Below are positions 25,055 to 33,810 of a DNA stretch of 48,892 bases, piece after piece. This DNA comes from CAZSNT01 sp964607765. Its GTDB lineage: Bacteria > Verrucomicrobiota > Lentisphaeria > Oligosphaerales > JABHEG01. The translations under genes were made by a program, and so were the position numbers. The notes beneath the pieces are model-generated. The model saw nothing but the letters and a program-made list of their open reading frames with translations, did not search any database and was not told the origin of the DNA. Within the stretch, counting starts at the first letter, position 1. Every line of letters starts with the position of its first letter. The stretch covers positions 1-48,892 of the forward strand of contig CAZSNT010000063.1 of assembly GCA_964607765.1 (NCBI GenBank), written 5' to 3'.

Positions 25055-25107
25055 GAAGTCCATCCGCTATAGGGAACGCACTGCCCGAGCATATACGGAA
25101 CAACATC

Positions 25108-26115
25108 GTGTCAGACACACCTCCCGTCGCCGCACCGCCATCATCGGTCTCCGTCGTGGTGCCGGTCTACAACGAAGAGGACAACGTCGAGCAGCTGCAC
25201 GAGCAGCTGACCGCCGTGCTGGCTACGCTGGGCCGCGACTACGAGACGATCTACGTAGACGACGGCAGCACGGACAGCAGTGTGGCGCGGCTGCGTGTGC
25301 TGGCCGAGCACGACGCACACGTCAGGTTGTGCGTGCTGAGCCGGAACTTCGGGCAGACCGCGGCACTCGCCGCCGGTATCGATCTGGCCGTGGGCGACGT
25401 GGTGATCCTGATCGATGCGGACCTGCAGAACGACCCCCAGGACATCCCCATGCTGCTCGGCAAGCTGGCCGAGGGTTACGATGTGGTCAGCGGCTGGCGC
25501 AAAGACCGCAAGGACACCTGGCTGACGCGGCGCGTGCCGTCGCAGATGGCGAACGCGCTGATCTCCCGCATCACGGGAGTGCACTTGCACGACTACGGGT
25601 GCACGCTGAAAGCGTACCGTCGCGACGTACTGAAGGGGTTCCGGCTCTACGGCGAGATGCACCGGTTCCTGCCGGCCTATGCGTCGCAGATGGGGGCGCG
25701 GATCATCGAGCTGCCCGTGAACCACAAGCCGCGGCTGCACGGTAAGTCGAAATACGGTCTGGAACGGACACTCAAGGTGGTCCTGGACCTGCTGGTGGTG
25801 AAGTACCTGAGCAGCTACAGCAACCGACCGATCCACATGTTCGGCGGCCTGGGCGCGGTGTCGATCGGCGCCAGCATTCTGCTGCTGATCTACCTGATCG
25901 GGCAGAAGCTGTGGCTTGCGAAGTCGATGATTGAGAATCCGCTGCTGCTCATGTCGGTGATGTTCTTCATCCTCGGGTCGCATGCCGTGTTCATCGGGCT
26001 TCTGGCCGAGTTGCTCAACCGGACCTACCACGAGTCGCAGGACAAGCCCACCTACGTGGTGCGGCAGGTGATTGGCGGCGAGGGCGAATCTGCGCCGGCG
26101 CCTAGTGCGGGATAG
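25108..26115 (+). CDS. polyprenyl-phosphate glycosyltransferase (GT2, ArnC/GtrB-like)
   Basis: The protein has 335 residues with a GTG start at 25108. The N-terminal GT-A fold shows VVVPVYNEEDNV, the nucleotide-binding VDDGSTD, and the metal-binding DADLQNDPQ. HGKSKYG near residue 212 is the conserved segment of DPM1/ArnC/GtrB enzymes. Two C-terminal membrane helices (about 247-267 and 280-305) anchor it in the inner membrane. It would move a sugar from a nucleotide donor to undecaprenyl phosphate for later transfer in the periplasm. It is the first gene of the right-hand locus and is followed by a repeat-filled gap. Confidence 0.92.
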   Translation: MSDTPPVAAPPSSVSVVVPVYNEEDNVEQLHEQLTAVLATLGRDYETIYVDDGSTDSSVARLRVLAEHDAHVRLCVLSRNFGQTAALAAGIDLAVGDVVILIDADLQNDPQDIPMLLGKLAEGYDVVSGWRKDRKDTWLTRRVPSQMANALISRITGVHLHDYGCTLKAYRRDVLKGFRLYGEMHRFLPAYASQMGARIIELPVNHKPRLHGKSKYGLERTLKVVLDLLVVKYLSSYSNRPIHMFGGLGAVSIGASILLLIYLIGQKLWLAKSMIENPLLLMSVMFFILGSHAVFIGLLAELLNRTYHESQDKPTYVVRQVIGGEGESAPAPSAG

Positions 26116-26220
26116 AACGAACGCTGGCCGGTTACGGAGAACCGGCGCCTCCAGGAGCACATCGCAGACATCCGACATCCGTAGGCTCTTCCTGCATCCG
26201 TAGGAATCCGGCATCCGCAG

Positions 26221-26280
26221 TCCGTAGTCCGTAGTCCGTAGTCCGTAGTCCAACACCCCAACACCCCAACACCCCAACAC
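26221..26280. repeat. tandem heptamer and octamer repeats abutting asnB
   Basis: TCCGTAG is repeated about 4.4 times (26221-26251). It is followed directly by AACACCCC repeated about 3.6 times (26252-26280), and the asnB ATG begins at 26281. Looser copies of the ATCCGTAG theme lie just upstream. Confidence 0.95.
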
Positions 26281-28143
26281 ATGTGCGGAATCTGTGGCTT
26301 CATCGGCAACGGCGAGCTGTCCGACCTGCAGCGGATGACTGCGGCGCTGGCGCATCGCGGTCCTGACGCCGAGGGAATGTGGCACGATGCGGAGCGCGGC
26401 GTCTACCTCGGGCACCGGCGCCTCTCGATCATTGATCTGACCGACGGCGTGCAGCCCATGTGGACGGGCGACCGGCAGCTTTGTATCGTGTTCAACGGCG
26501 AGATCTACAACCATCTCGAACTGCGCGCCGAGCTGCAGAAACGCGGGCACACGTTCCAGACCGATCACTCCGACACGGAAGCGCTGCTGCACGCGTACCG
26601 CGAGTGGGGGCACGGCTTCGTCTCCCGCCTCAACGGCATGTGGGCTTTTGCCCTGTTGGATCTGCGCGCAGGCGAGCTGATGCTGAGCCGGGACCGGTTC
26701 GGACAGAAGCCGCTGTTCTACACGGAGCAGAATGGGGTGTTCGCGTTTGCGTCGGAAGTCACTGCGCTGACCGAGCACGCCCGCGTCAACGCGTCCGTCT
26801 CGCCCATGGCGCTGCGCAAGTATTTCGCTTACGGCTACGTGCCGGCACCGCACTCGCTCTACGAGCACATCCACAAGCTTCCGGCGGGACACAACCTGGT
26901 GGTGCAGTGTGCGGATCGGTCGGTGTCGACGTCCAAGTATTGGGATTTCGTGATCGAGCCGTTCGAGCGTGTGCCGGCGGACCCGGAACGGGAGTGGGGT
27001 GCGGAACTGCGGCGTCTGCTCAAACAGGCTGTGTCGCGGCGCCTGATGTCCGACGTCCCGCTCGGCGTGTTGCTCAGCGGCGGCATCGATTCGTCCGCCA
27101 TCGCTGCGTTTGCCACGGAACTGGCGGGCGCTGACCGCGTGCGTTCGTTCGCCATCGGGTTCGACGAGCAGAGCTTTGACGAGTCGGCTTGGTCCGGGCG
27201 CGTGGCCGGACTGCTCGGTACCGAGCACCACGCTCAGACGCTGTCGCTCGGAGCGGGGAAAACGCTGCTGCCCGAGATAGTGGCGAAACTGGATGAGCCC
27301 ATGGGCGACAGCTCGCTGCTGCCCACGTACCTGCTCTGTCAGGTGACGCGCGAGACGGTGACCGTGGCCCTGGGCGGCGACGGCGGCGACGAACTGCTCG
27401 CAGGCTACGACCCGTTCCGCGCATTGCGCCTGGCCGCGTTCTACGACCGCGTTGTGCCGAAACCGTTGCACCGGGCGCTCAGACTCGTCATGGCGCGGCT
27501 GCCGGTGTCGCACCGGAACATGAGCCTGGACTTCAAGCTGAAACGCACACTGCGCGGCCTGTCCTACCCGCGACCTTACTGGAACTCGGTCTGGCTCGGC
27601 CCGCTCGACCCGGTGGGGCTCGACGAGCTGTTCGGCGACAGCTGCGACCTGGAAGAGCTCTACTCCGAAGCGCTCGAGGCGTGGGACGCGTGCACCCAGG
27701 ACGACCTCGTGGACCGTACACTGCAGTTCTACACCAAGCTCTATCTGCAGGACGACATCCTCGTCAAGGTCGATCGTGCGAGCATGATGCACTCGCTCGA
27801 GGTACGTTCGCCGTTCCTCGATATCGAACTCGTGGACTTCCTGCGCCGGATCCCGAGCCGGTTCAAGTACCGGGGCGGCACGACCAAGTACATCTTCAAG
27901 CAGGCCATGCAGTCCGTGCTGCCGACCGAGATCGTTAACCGCTCGAAGAAAGGCTTCGGCGTGCCGATCGGCAAGTGGTTCAAGAACGGTGATCTTGCCG
28001 TTACGCCAGGCTCGGATGCGTTCGGCATGCTGGACCGAGCCTGCATCGAACGGCTGACCCGCGAACAGCAGGCCGGGCAACACGACCACCGTGCCACGCT
28101 CTGGAATCTGTGGCTTCTCGAACAGAGCGCCTCCCGCGCGTGA
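26281..28143 (+). CDS. asnB: asparagine synthase (glutamine-hydrolysing) family amidotransferase
   Basis: The protein has 620 residues. The N-terminal glutaminase domain begins MCGICGF, with Cys2 as the nucleophile after Met removal. The synthetase domain has the PPi-loop LLSGGIDSSAI at about 264-274 and the usual downstream GGDGGDELLAGYDPF. The length matches the AsnB family. In polysaccharide loci such proteins are thought to amidate uronic acids or other carboxylates rather than make asparagine; which applies here is inferred from context. No ribosome binding site is present because the tandem repeat ends at the ATG. Confidence 0.95.
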   Translation: MCGICGFIGNGELSDLQRMTAALAHRGPDAEGMWHDAERGVYLGHRRLSIIDLTDGVQPMWTGDRQLCIVFNGEIYNHLELRAELQKRGHTFQTDHSDTEALLHAYREWGHGFVSRLNGMWAFALLDLRAGELMLSRDRFGQKPLFYTEQNGVFAFASEVTALTEHARVNASVSPMALRKYFAYGYVPAPHSLYEHIHKLPAGHNLVVQCADRSVSTSKYWDFVIEPFERVPADPEREWGAELRRLLKQAVSRRLMSDVPLGVLLSGGIDSSAIAAFATELAGADRVRSFAIGFDEQSFDESAWSGRVAGLLGTEHHAQTLSLGAGKTLLPEIVAKLDEPMGDSSLLPTYLLCQVTRETVTVALGGDGGDELLAGYDPFRALRLAAFYDRVVPKPLHRALRLVMARLPVSHRNMSLDFKLKRTLRGLSYPRPYWNSVWLGPLDPVGLDELFGDSCDLEELYSEALEAWDACTQDDLVDRTLQFYTKLYLQDDILVKVDRASMMHSLEVRSPFLDIELVDFLRRIPSRFKYRGGTTKYIFKQAMQSVLPTEIVNRSKKGFGVPIGKWFKNGDLAVTPGSDAFGMLDRACIERLTREQQAGQHDHRATLWNLWLLEQSASRA

Positions 28144-28173
28144 GCAAGGGCGAGAGTTCCGCGAGCCGGATCT

Positions 28174-28459
28174 CCGGATGGGGTTTGTCCTGGTCGCTGC
28201 GCTCCCCCGGGGGCAACCTCTTTCGGGAAAGAGTTTTCCCCCAGTCCCCCTTCCAGAGAGCTCTGTGTCGTTGCCGTTCGCGGTCGCCGTGCTGCGCTTC
28301 GGTGCTGCCGTGGCGCATGAGCAACTCCCGGCAATCGTCCTCGTTCTCCTCCTTGTCCTCGGTTTCCCCACTCTTGATCCCGCTCTTGATCCCGCTCTTG
28401 ATCCATCTCCAGTTCCTCCTCGGCTTCCCGGATGGGGTTTGTCCTGGTCGCTGCGCTCC
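28174..28459. repeat. 32-base perfect direct repeat pair
   Basis: The same 32-base unit, which contains GGGTTTGTCCTGGTCGCTGC, stands at 28174-28205 and at 28428-28459. Weaker similarity continues to CTCTTTCGGG after both. It lies in the gap behind asnB and seems to be a dispersed intergenic repeat. Confidence 0.9.
28371..28404. repeat. 12-base tandem repeat
   Basis: CTCTTGATCCCG is repeated about 2.8 times between the two copies of the 32-base repeat. Confidence 0.9.
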
Positions 28460-28539
28460 TCTGGGTGGGCCTCTTTCGGGAGGGCAGACGCGAGCAGCGG
28501 ATTGCTCGGGCGCGGAGTGCGGTATACATTCCCTATATA

Positions 28540-28779
28540 GTGGACTATGCCTTCACAGACTACTTCGAGCGTGCAGTGCTTCGGAAACGACCCTACCTGA
28601 CGAAGGAGATGTGCATCCGCACGATCGAAACTGCCATACGGTCCGAGCCGCAGGAGCAGAATCGATTCCGCTTCTGAGCACGAGCTCCTGAGCTTGGCGA
28701 TCGCGTTCTGCGCGTCATCACGCTTGCCGATCGCAAGATAATCCACAGCGCCTTCCCTGACAGGAGGTCCAAAGAATGA
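28540..28779 (+). pseudogene. small toxin-like protein gene interrupted by in-frame TGA
   Basis: From the GTG at 28540 the frame reads VDYAFTDYFERAVLRKRPYL, then TKEMCIRTIETAIRSE, and stops at the TGA at 28675-28677 after NRFRF. The same frame continues without shift through 33 codons (ARAPELGDRVLRVITLADRK, then IIHSAF) to a second TGA at 28777-28779, which overlaps the ATG of the DUF2283 gene as ATGA. From memory of this small DUF4258-like family, a Trp follows RFRF, so TGG to TGA is the simplest explanation. The neighbour is the usual partner. The start is uncertain because upstream codons lie in repeat DNA. Other genes here stop at TGA, so recoding is unlikely. Confidence 0.7.
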
Positions 28780-28994
28780 AGCTGGAGTACTTCGCAGATA
28801 CGGATTCGCTGTACATTGACCTGTCATCGAGGGCGAGCGTGACGAGTGCAGAGGTCGCCGAAGGTGTTGTGCTCGATTACGACCAGGCAGGGAATCTGGT
28901 CGGTATCGACATTGACAACGCGAGCGTGAAGCTCGATTTGGACGAGTTGGTGTTGACCAAACTCCCGACTCAATCCCAAAAGCTCTCTGCCTGA
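28776..28994 (+). CDS. DUF2283 family protein (probable antitoxin-like partner)
   Basis: The protein has 72 residues, with CAGGAGG about eight bases before the ATG. It begins MKLEYFADTDSLYIDLS and continues VAEGVVLDYDQAGNLVGIDIDNAS, the characteristic DUF2283 pattern. The family is small, beta-rich and commonly encoded directly behind a toxin-like gene, as here with an ATGA overlap. An antitoxin function is proposed by neighbourhood only. If the upstream gene is dead, this one may be an orphan. Confidence 0.85.
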   Translation: MKLEYFADTDSLYIDLSSRASVTSAEVAEGVVLDYDQAGNLVGIDIDNASVKLDLDELVLTKLPTQSQKLSA

Positions 28995-29125
28995 CTGTCG
29001 TGCACGACCAGGCGCTCTGAAGAAAGTCCTGGACAGGGCCCCGGCTCGGGAGCCACTGCCCGGGGACGAGTTGAGGCCTGTGTAGCTCTCGGCGGCTTCC
29101 ACCACTCAACGGTCCCGCATCGGAG

Positions 29126-30283
29126 ATGGCGTTGCGCCTGCTTCTGATCAACTACGAGTACCCGCCGTTGGGCGGCGGCGCCGGCAACGCCACGGCGCAC
29201 ATTGCGCGCGAGCTGGGCAAGACCGGCGTCGACGTGACGGTGCTCACTTCCGCGTTCCGCGGTCTGCCGCGCGAGGAGCGTTTGGGCAATGTCCGGATCG
29301 TGCGCTGCAGGACACTGCGCCGTCGCGAAGATCGTTCCAATCCCCTCGAGATGCTTGCGTTCATGATCAGCGCGTGTTTCCGGGTGCTGGGGTTGACCCG
29401 GCGCTGGCGTCCCGATGCCTGCATCGCGTTCTTCGGCATTCCGTGCGGCCCGGTCGCGCTGCTGCTCAAGTGGTGTCGGTGTGTGCCGTACATCGTGTCG
29501 TTGCGCGGCGGCGATGTGCCGGGGTTCGATCCGGATCGGCTGGGCACGTACCACGCGGTGACCGGCTGGCTGATACGGTTCGTCTGGCGTCGGGCCGCCG
29601 CTGTAGTGGCCAACAGCGACGGACTGCGCGAGTTGGCGCAGAGCGCGGCCCCGGATGTGTCCGTGTCAGTGATCCCGAACGGGGTTGATACCGAACAGTT
29701 CCATCCGCCGCCCGAGCCGCGTTCAGCCGATGGTCCCGTGCGCCTGCTGTTCGTCGGGCGCCTGGTGCATCAGAAAGGCGTTGACGTGCTGCTGAACGCT
29801 CTGGCCACGTTGCGGCCCGACCATGATCTGACACTCACGATCGCGGGTGACGGTCCCGACCGCAGCACCCTCGCGCAGCAGGCGTCCGAGCTGGGCTTGA
29901 CCGATCGTGTTGAGTTCCTGGGCTGGGTCGCGCGCCCGGATCTGCCGGATCTGTACCGCAGCGCCGACGTCTTCGTGCTGCCGTCGCGCGACGAGGGCAT
30001 GGCCAATTCGCTGCTCGAGGCCATGGCAACCGGCCTACCGGTCATTGTGACCAGCGTGCCCGGCTGCGCGGAACTCGTGCCGGACGGCACGGCCGGCACG
30101 GTCGTGGCGCCGGACGCCGTCGAGCCGCTTGTCACGGCACTGACCAGGTTGTTCGACGATGCACCATTGCGTCGCCAACAAGGCGATGCAGCCCGTGATG
30201 TCGTTGTGGTGAGTTACGGCTGGCAGGGCACTGCATCGGCGTACCAGGCCATGTGTGGCGCTGACATCCAGGCTGCAGTGTGA
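29126..30283 (+). CDS. GT4-family glycosyltransferase
   Basis: The protein has 385 residues with a GT-B fold. The N-terminal domain starts MALRLLLINYEYPPLGGGAG with the glycine-rich acceptor loop. The C-terminal domain has LLFVGRLVHQKGVDVLL and the donor-binding E-x7-E motif in SRDEGMANSLLEAMATGLPVI. It would transfer a sugar from a nucleotide donor with retention, on the cytoplasmic face, to the growing lipid-linked glycan. No strong ribosome binding site precedes the ATG at 29126. It opens the long co-directional gene run. Confidence 0.93.
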   Translation: MALRLLLINYEYPPLGGGAGNATAHIARELGKTGVDVTVLTSAFRGLPREERLGNVRIVRCRTLRRREDRSNPLEMLAFMISACFRVLGLTRRWRPDACIAFFGIPCGPVALLLKWCRCVPYIVSLRGGDVPGFDPDRLGTYHAVTGWLIRFVWRRAAAVVANSDGLRELAQSAAPDVSVSVIPNGVDTEQFHPPPEPRSADGPVRLLFVGRLVHQKGVDVLLNALATLRPDHDLTLTIAGDGPDRSTLAQQASELGLTDRVEFLGWVARPDLPDLYRSADVFVLPSRDEGMANSLLEAMATGLPVIVTSVPGCAELVPDGTAGTVVAPDAVEPLVTALTRLFDDAPLRRQQGDAARDVVVVSYGWQGTASAYQAMCGADIQAAV

Positions 30284-30343
30284 TTGCTGTCGGAGTCTCT
30301 GCGAGGCGCAGTCAGTTCGTGTTTCAGCGGGCCGCGTAATCCG

Positions 30344-30372
30344 TTGCTTCTCGGGCCTGCCGACCGTATATT
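30344..30372 (+). promoter_or_regulatory. promoter predicting a leaderless transcript
   Basis: TTGCTT (30344-30349) and TATATT (30367-30372) are exactly 17 bases apart. Transcription would start about seven or eight bases later, at or next to the ATG at 30380. No ribosome binding site precedes that ATG, which fits a leaderless mRNA. Confidence 0.6.
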
Positions 30373-30379
30373 CCCCTCC

Positions 30380-31900
30380 ATGAGTCGCAAGAAGATACTC
30401 GAGCTGGACGACCTTGCCCAACGCGTGGCTGAGGTGCGGGCGCAGGAGGGGCTCAAGGTGGCCCACTGCCACGGCGTGTTCGACCTGCTGCACATCGGCC
30501 ACCTACGCCACTTCCAGGAAGCCGCATCGATCGCGGACATTCTGGTCGTGACGGTTACGCCGGACCGTTTTGTCAACAAAGGGCCGGGCCGGCCCGTTTT
30601 CACTGAACTTCTGCGTATGGAAGCGATTGCCGCGCTGGAGTGCGTCGATTACGTGGCGCTCAACCAGTGGCCGAAAGCGGTCGAGACGGTCGGCTTACTC
30701 AAGCCTGACTTTTTCGTCAAAGGCAGCGAGTTCAAGGACCTCGAGGACATCACCGGTCACATCGCTGAGGAGAAGGACGCTGTTGAGGCAGCAGGCGGCC
30801 GCCTCTACCTGACCGAGGACATCGTGTTCAGTTCGTCGCACCTGATCAATCAGCATTTCCCGCCAGTCGGCGAGGAGGCGAGCGGCTACCTGGAGAGCCT
30901 CCGGACGACGCTTGACTACGATCAACTCGAGTCCTATTTCGAGCGTGCGCGGGAGCTGAGGGTTCTGGTTGTCGGCGAGACGATCATCGACGAGTACCAG
31001 TACTGTCAGACCTTGGGGAAAGCGGGCAAGGAGCCGATTCTTGCGGCGCTTTATCGGGAGACTGAGACTTCGGCAGGCGGCGTTGCGGCTGCGGCCAATC
31101 ATGTCGCTGCGTTCTGCGAACACGTCGGGCTGCTCTCCCAGACTGGCAGCATGGACAGCCATGGGGATTTTATCCTCAGCAGCCTCGCACCCGAGGTCAC
31201 GCCTCGCTTCATTGAGATCCCGGACAGTCCGACGATCGTCAAGCGTCGTTTTGTGGAGCAGTACCCATTCCAGAAACTGTTCGAGGTGTATGTCATGAAT
31301 GACGAGCTGCCGGACGGTGCGCGTCGGGAGACGCTACAGGCTCTGGACGAGGTGCTGCCAGAGTATGACGTGGTCATTGTCACCGACTACGGGCACGGCA
31401 TGATCGAGGATCAGGAAGTGGACCTGCTCTGCCGGAAGGCCGGCTTCCTGGCCATCAACTCACAGAAGAATGCCGGCAACCACGGGTTCAACACAGTCTC
31501 GAAGTATCCGCGTGCGGACTTTGTCAGTGTTTCCGAGTCAGAGCTTCGGCTTGACGCCCGTCGCAAACGCGACCCGATCGAGTCGCTGGTGTCGCGAGTT
31601 GCGGGGCAACTGCAGTGTCGCGCCCTGACGATCACGCAGGGCGGCCAAGGCTGTCTCTGTTACCAGGCACCGGACCGTTGCGTCCACGCGCCGGCGCTCA
31701 CGAAGGACTTCAAGGACCGCATCGGCGCCGGCGACGCGTTGTTTGTCGTGGCGTCGCTATTCGCGTATCTCGGCGCGCCGGCCGAGGTGATCGGTCTGGT
31801 CGGTAATGCGGTTGGCGCGCAGGCGCTGGGGATTGTTGCGAACCGTTGCGCTGTGGACGCGACGGCACTGAAGAAGCACCTTCATCATCTACTGAAATAG
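30380..31900 (+). CDS. fused nucleotidyltransferase-PfkB sugar kinase (HldE-like, reversed order)
   Basis: The protein has 506 residues from the ATG at 30380. The N-terminal about 150 residues are a cytidylyl/adenylyltransferase with HGVFDLLHIGH (HxGH at 38-41) and VTVTPDRFVNKGPGRPVF. From about residue 195 a PfkB-type kinase follows: VVGETIIDEY, GGVAAAANH and the anion-hole/catalytic GAGD at 449-452. Escherichia coli HldE has the same two domains in the opposite order. It would phosphorylate a sugar phosphate and then activate it as a nucleotide sugar; a heptose is the closest precedent, but the substrate is unknown. It acts with the transketolase, HAD and epimerase genes downstream. Confidence 0.9.
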   Translation: MSRKKILELDDLAQRVAEVRAQEGLKVAHCHGVFDLLHIGHLRHFQEAASIADILVVTVTPDRFVNKGPGRPVFTELLRMEAIAALECVDYVALNQWPKAVETVGLLKPDFFVKGSEFKDLEDITGHIAEEKDAVEAAGGRLYLTEDIVFSSSHLINQHFPPVGEEASGYLESLRTTLDYDQLESYFERARELRVLVVGETIIDEYQYCQTLGKAGKEPILAALYRETETSAGGVAAAANHVAAFCEHVGLLSQTGSMDSHGDFILSSLAPEVTPRFIEIPDSPTIVKRRFVEQYPFQKLFEVYVMNDELPDGARRETLQALDEVLPEYDVVIVTDYGHGMIEDQEVDLLCRKAGFLAINSQKNAGNHGFNTVSKYPRADFVSVSESELRLDARRKRDPIESLVSRVAGQLQCRALTITQGGQGCLCYQAPDRCVHAPALTKDFKDRIGAGDALFVVASLFAYLGAPAEVIGLVGNAVGAQALGIVANRCAVDATALKKHLHHLLK

Positions 31901-31978
31901 CGAACGGCTTGCCGGGACTTGTCCTTAGGTACTCTCGCACCATCAGCTGGATTCCATCGTTAACGGAGGCCGCATTCC

Positions 31979-32995
31979 ATGGCCGACAACTCACTGCGTT
32001 TCCCGCGTGTGCTCATTACCGGCGGCGGCGGCTACGTTGGCAGCGCCCTCGTGCCGGCGCTTCTGGCGGACGGCTACAGCGTGAAAGTGGTTGACACGTT
32101 CTGGTACGGCCGGGATGTGTTGCCGGCGCCGCAGGAGAATCCGGGACTGACGCTTGTCCAGCTCGATATCCGCGACTCGGAACGGTTGAGACAGGAATTG
32201 GCGGACATCGACGCGGTCATCCACTTGGCCTGCATCTCGAATGATCCCAGTTTCGAGCTCAACCCGGAGCTTGGGAAGTCCATCAACTACGACGCTTTCA
32301 CAGGCTTGCTGCAAGGGGCTGTGGATCAGGGCGTGAAGCGCTTCATCTACGCCAGTTCCTCCAGTATCTACGGTGTCAAGGATGTTCCGGATGTGTGCGA
32401 GGATGCCGTTCCCGAGCCTCTGACCGACTACTCGAAGTTCAAGCTCTGGTGTGAGCGTGACCTGCTCGCCCATCCCAATCCCGGAGGCATGACACGGGTC
32501 ATCGTGCGCCCCGCGACTGTCTGCGGCTACGCGCGCCGGATGCGGCTTGACCTCGTAGCCAACATCCTGACCATCCATGCATTGGTCAACCGGCGTATCC
32601 GTGTCTTCGGCGGCAGCCAGCTTCGGCCGAATTTGAACATCCGTGACATGGTGCGTGCGTATCGGCTTTTCCTTAACGCCGCGTCCTCACAGATTGACGG
32701 TGAGGCATTCAATGTCGGCTGCCAAAACTACCCGGTGAGTGAACTGGCGGCTCTGGTCAAGGATGCGATCGGCGATGCCGACATCGAGATTGCCTCCGAG
32801 CCTACGGACGACATCCGCTCTTACCACGTGAATGCCGACAAAGTGAAGCGGGCTCTGGGTTTCGCGCCGGACCACACCATTCAGGATGCTGTCTGCAGCA
32901 TCAAAGCGGCTTGGGAGGACGGGCGCATCCCCGACCCGTTCGGCTCGACCCGATACAGCAACATCAAACGCATGCAGGAACTGGCGGTAACGTGA
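31979..32995 (+). CDS. NAD-dependent epimerase/dehydratase (extended SDR)
   Basis: The protein has 338 residues, with GGAGG ten bases before the ATG at 31979. The Rossmann motif VLITGGGGYVGS and the catalytic YSKFK pair (with the upstream ASSSSIYG) identify an extended SDR acting on a nucleotide sugar. It probably epimerises or dehydrates the sugar activated by the preceding fused kinase. The stop overlaps the next gene by one base (TGATG), implying coupled translation. Confidence 0.93.
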   Translation: MADNSLRFPRVLITGGGGYVGSALVPALLADGYSVKVVDTFWYGRDVLPAPQENPGLTLVQLDIRDSERLRQELADIDAVIHLACISNDPSFELNPELGKSINYDAFTGLLQGAVDQGVKRFIYASSSSIYGVKDVPDVCEDAVPEPLTDYSKFKLWCERDLLAHPNPGGMTRVIVRPATVCGYARRMRLDLVANILTIHALVNRRIRVFGGSQLRPNLNIRDMVRAYRLFLNAASSQIDGEAFNVGCQNYPVSELAALVKDAIGDADIEIASEPTDDIRSYHVNADKVKRALGFAPDHTIQDAVCSIKAAWEDGRIPDPFGSTRYSNIKRMQELAVT

Positions 32996-33810
32996 TGCCC
33001 GACACTGCGGCGCTGCAACACATTGCGCGTACACTGCGAGCGGACCTCGTTCGTCTGTCCGGTCGTGCGAAGACTCCGCACCTGGGTTCGGCACTGTCGT
33101 GTGTCGACATTGTGACGGCCGCGTATTGGCATGCTCTGCGCATTGATCCGCAGGCCCCGGACGACCCCGATCGCGACCGGTTCATACTGAGCAAGGGGCA
33201 TGCTGCTACGGTCCAGTACCTGGCGTTGTGCATGCGTGGCTTCTTCGGGCACGAGTTGATCGACGACTACGCCAAGCCGGGCGCCGTCCTGCCGGAGCAT
33301 CCCAGCCCCGGCTGTGCACCGGGCATTGAGGCAGTCAGCGGCTCGCTTGGACACGGTTTGGGACTTGGTACGGGCATCGCTCTGGCAGGTGCAATTCAGC
33401 GGCGAGGCTTCCGGACCTACGTCCTGATGAGTGACGGCGAGTGCAATGAGGGCAGTGTATGGGAAGCGGCCATGCTTGCTCCGGTGCACGGTCTGGAGCG
33501 GCTCGTGGCCATCGTCGACTTCAACCGTTGGCAGGCGACCGGTCGCAGCGAGGAAGTCACCGCGTTGGCTCCGCTGAAAGACAAGTGGGAGGCGTTCGGA
33601 TGGGCGGCATATGACGTGGACGGGCACGATGTGGCAGCTTTGGCTGAGCTTCTCGCCGGTGTCCCTGACGGCTCCGGCAAGCCTGTCGCCATCGTTGCGC
33701 ACACCGTGAAAGGGAGGGGCGTGTCGTTCATGGAGGATGACAACAACTGGCACTATCGCATTCCCACGGCGGACGAAGTAGTGGCTGCCTGCGAGGAGCT
33801 TGGCGCCTGA
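32995..33810 (+). CDS. transketolase N-terminal (TPP-binding) subunit
   Basis: The protein has 271 residues from the ATG at 32995; a longer frame from 32911 overlaps the epimerase. It carries KTPHLGSALSCVDI, SKGHAATVQYLAL, GSLGHGLGLGTGIA and the TPP/metal motif SDGECNEG at about 145-152, followed by DFNRWQATG. It is one half of a split transketolase; the other half is the next gene, joined by a TGATG overlap. Transketolases move two-carbon ketol units between sugars with thiamine diphosphate. In a polysaccharide locus this suggests chain extension or a branched sugar. Confidence 0.95.
   Translation: MPDTAALQHIARTLRADLVRLSGRAKTPHLGSALSCVDIVTAAYWHALRIDPQAPDDPDRDRFILSKGHAATVQYLALCMRGFFGHELIDDYAKPGAVLPEHPSPGCAPGIEAVSGSLGHGLGLGTGIALAGAIQRRGFRTYVLMSDGECNEGSVWEAAMLAPVHGLERLVAIVDFNRWQATGRSEEVTALAPLKDKWEAFGWAAYDVDGHDVAALAELLAGVPDGSGKPVAIVAHTVKGRGVSFMEDDNNWHYRIPTADEVVAACEELGA

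Noticed and set aside
26221..28460. CRISPR array from the clustered repeats
   Set aside because: Units are 7, 8 and 12 bases in direct tandem without spacers, and the 32-base repeat has only two copies; no cas gene is present.
28540..28779. TGA recoded as tryptophan or selenocysteine
   Set aside because: Many genes in the window end at TGA, including coupled ATGA overlaps, and no selenocysteine insertion hairpin is apparent after 28677.
25141..29151. Minus-strand open frame of 1336 codons
   Set aside because: It lies antisense to three well-supported genes (GT2, asnB, DUF2283), runs through tandem repeats and gives a low-complexity His/Arg-rich translation; it is a GC-rich shadow frame.
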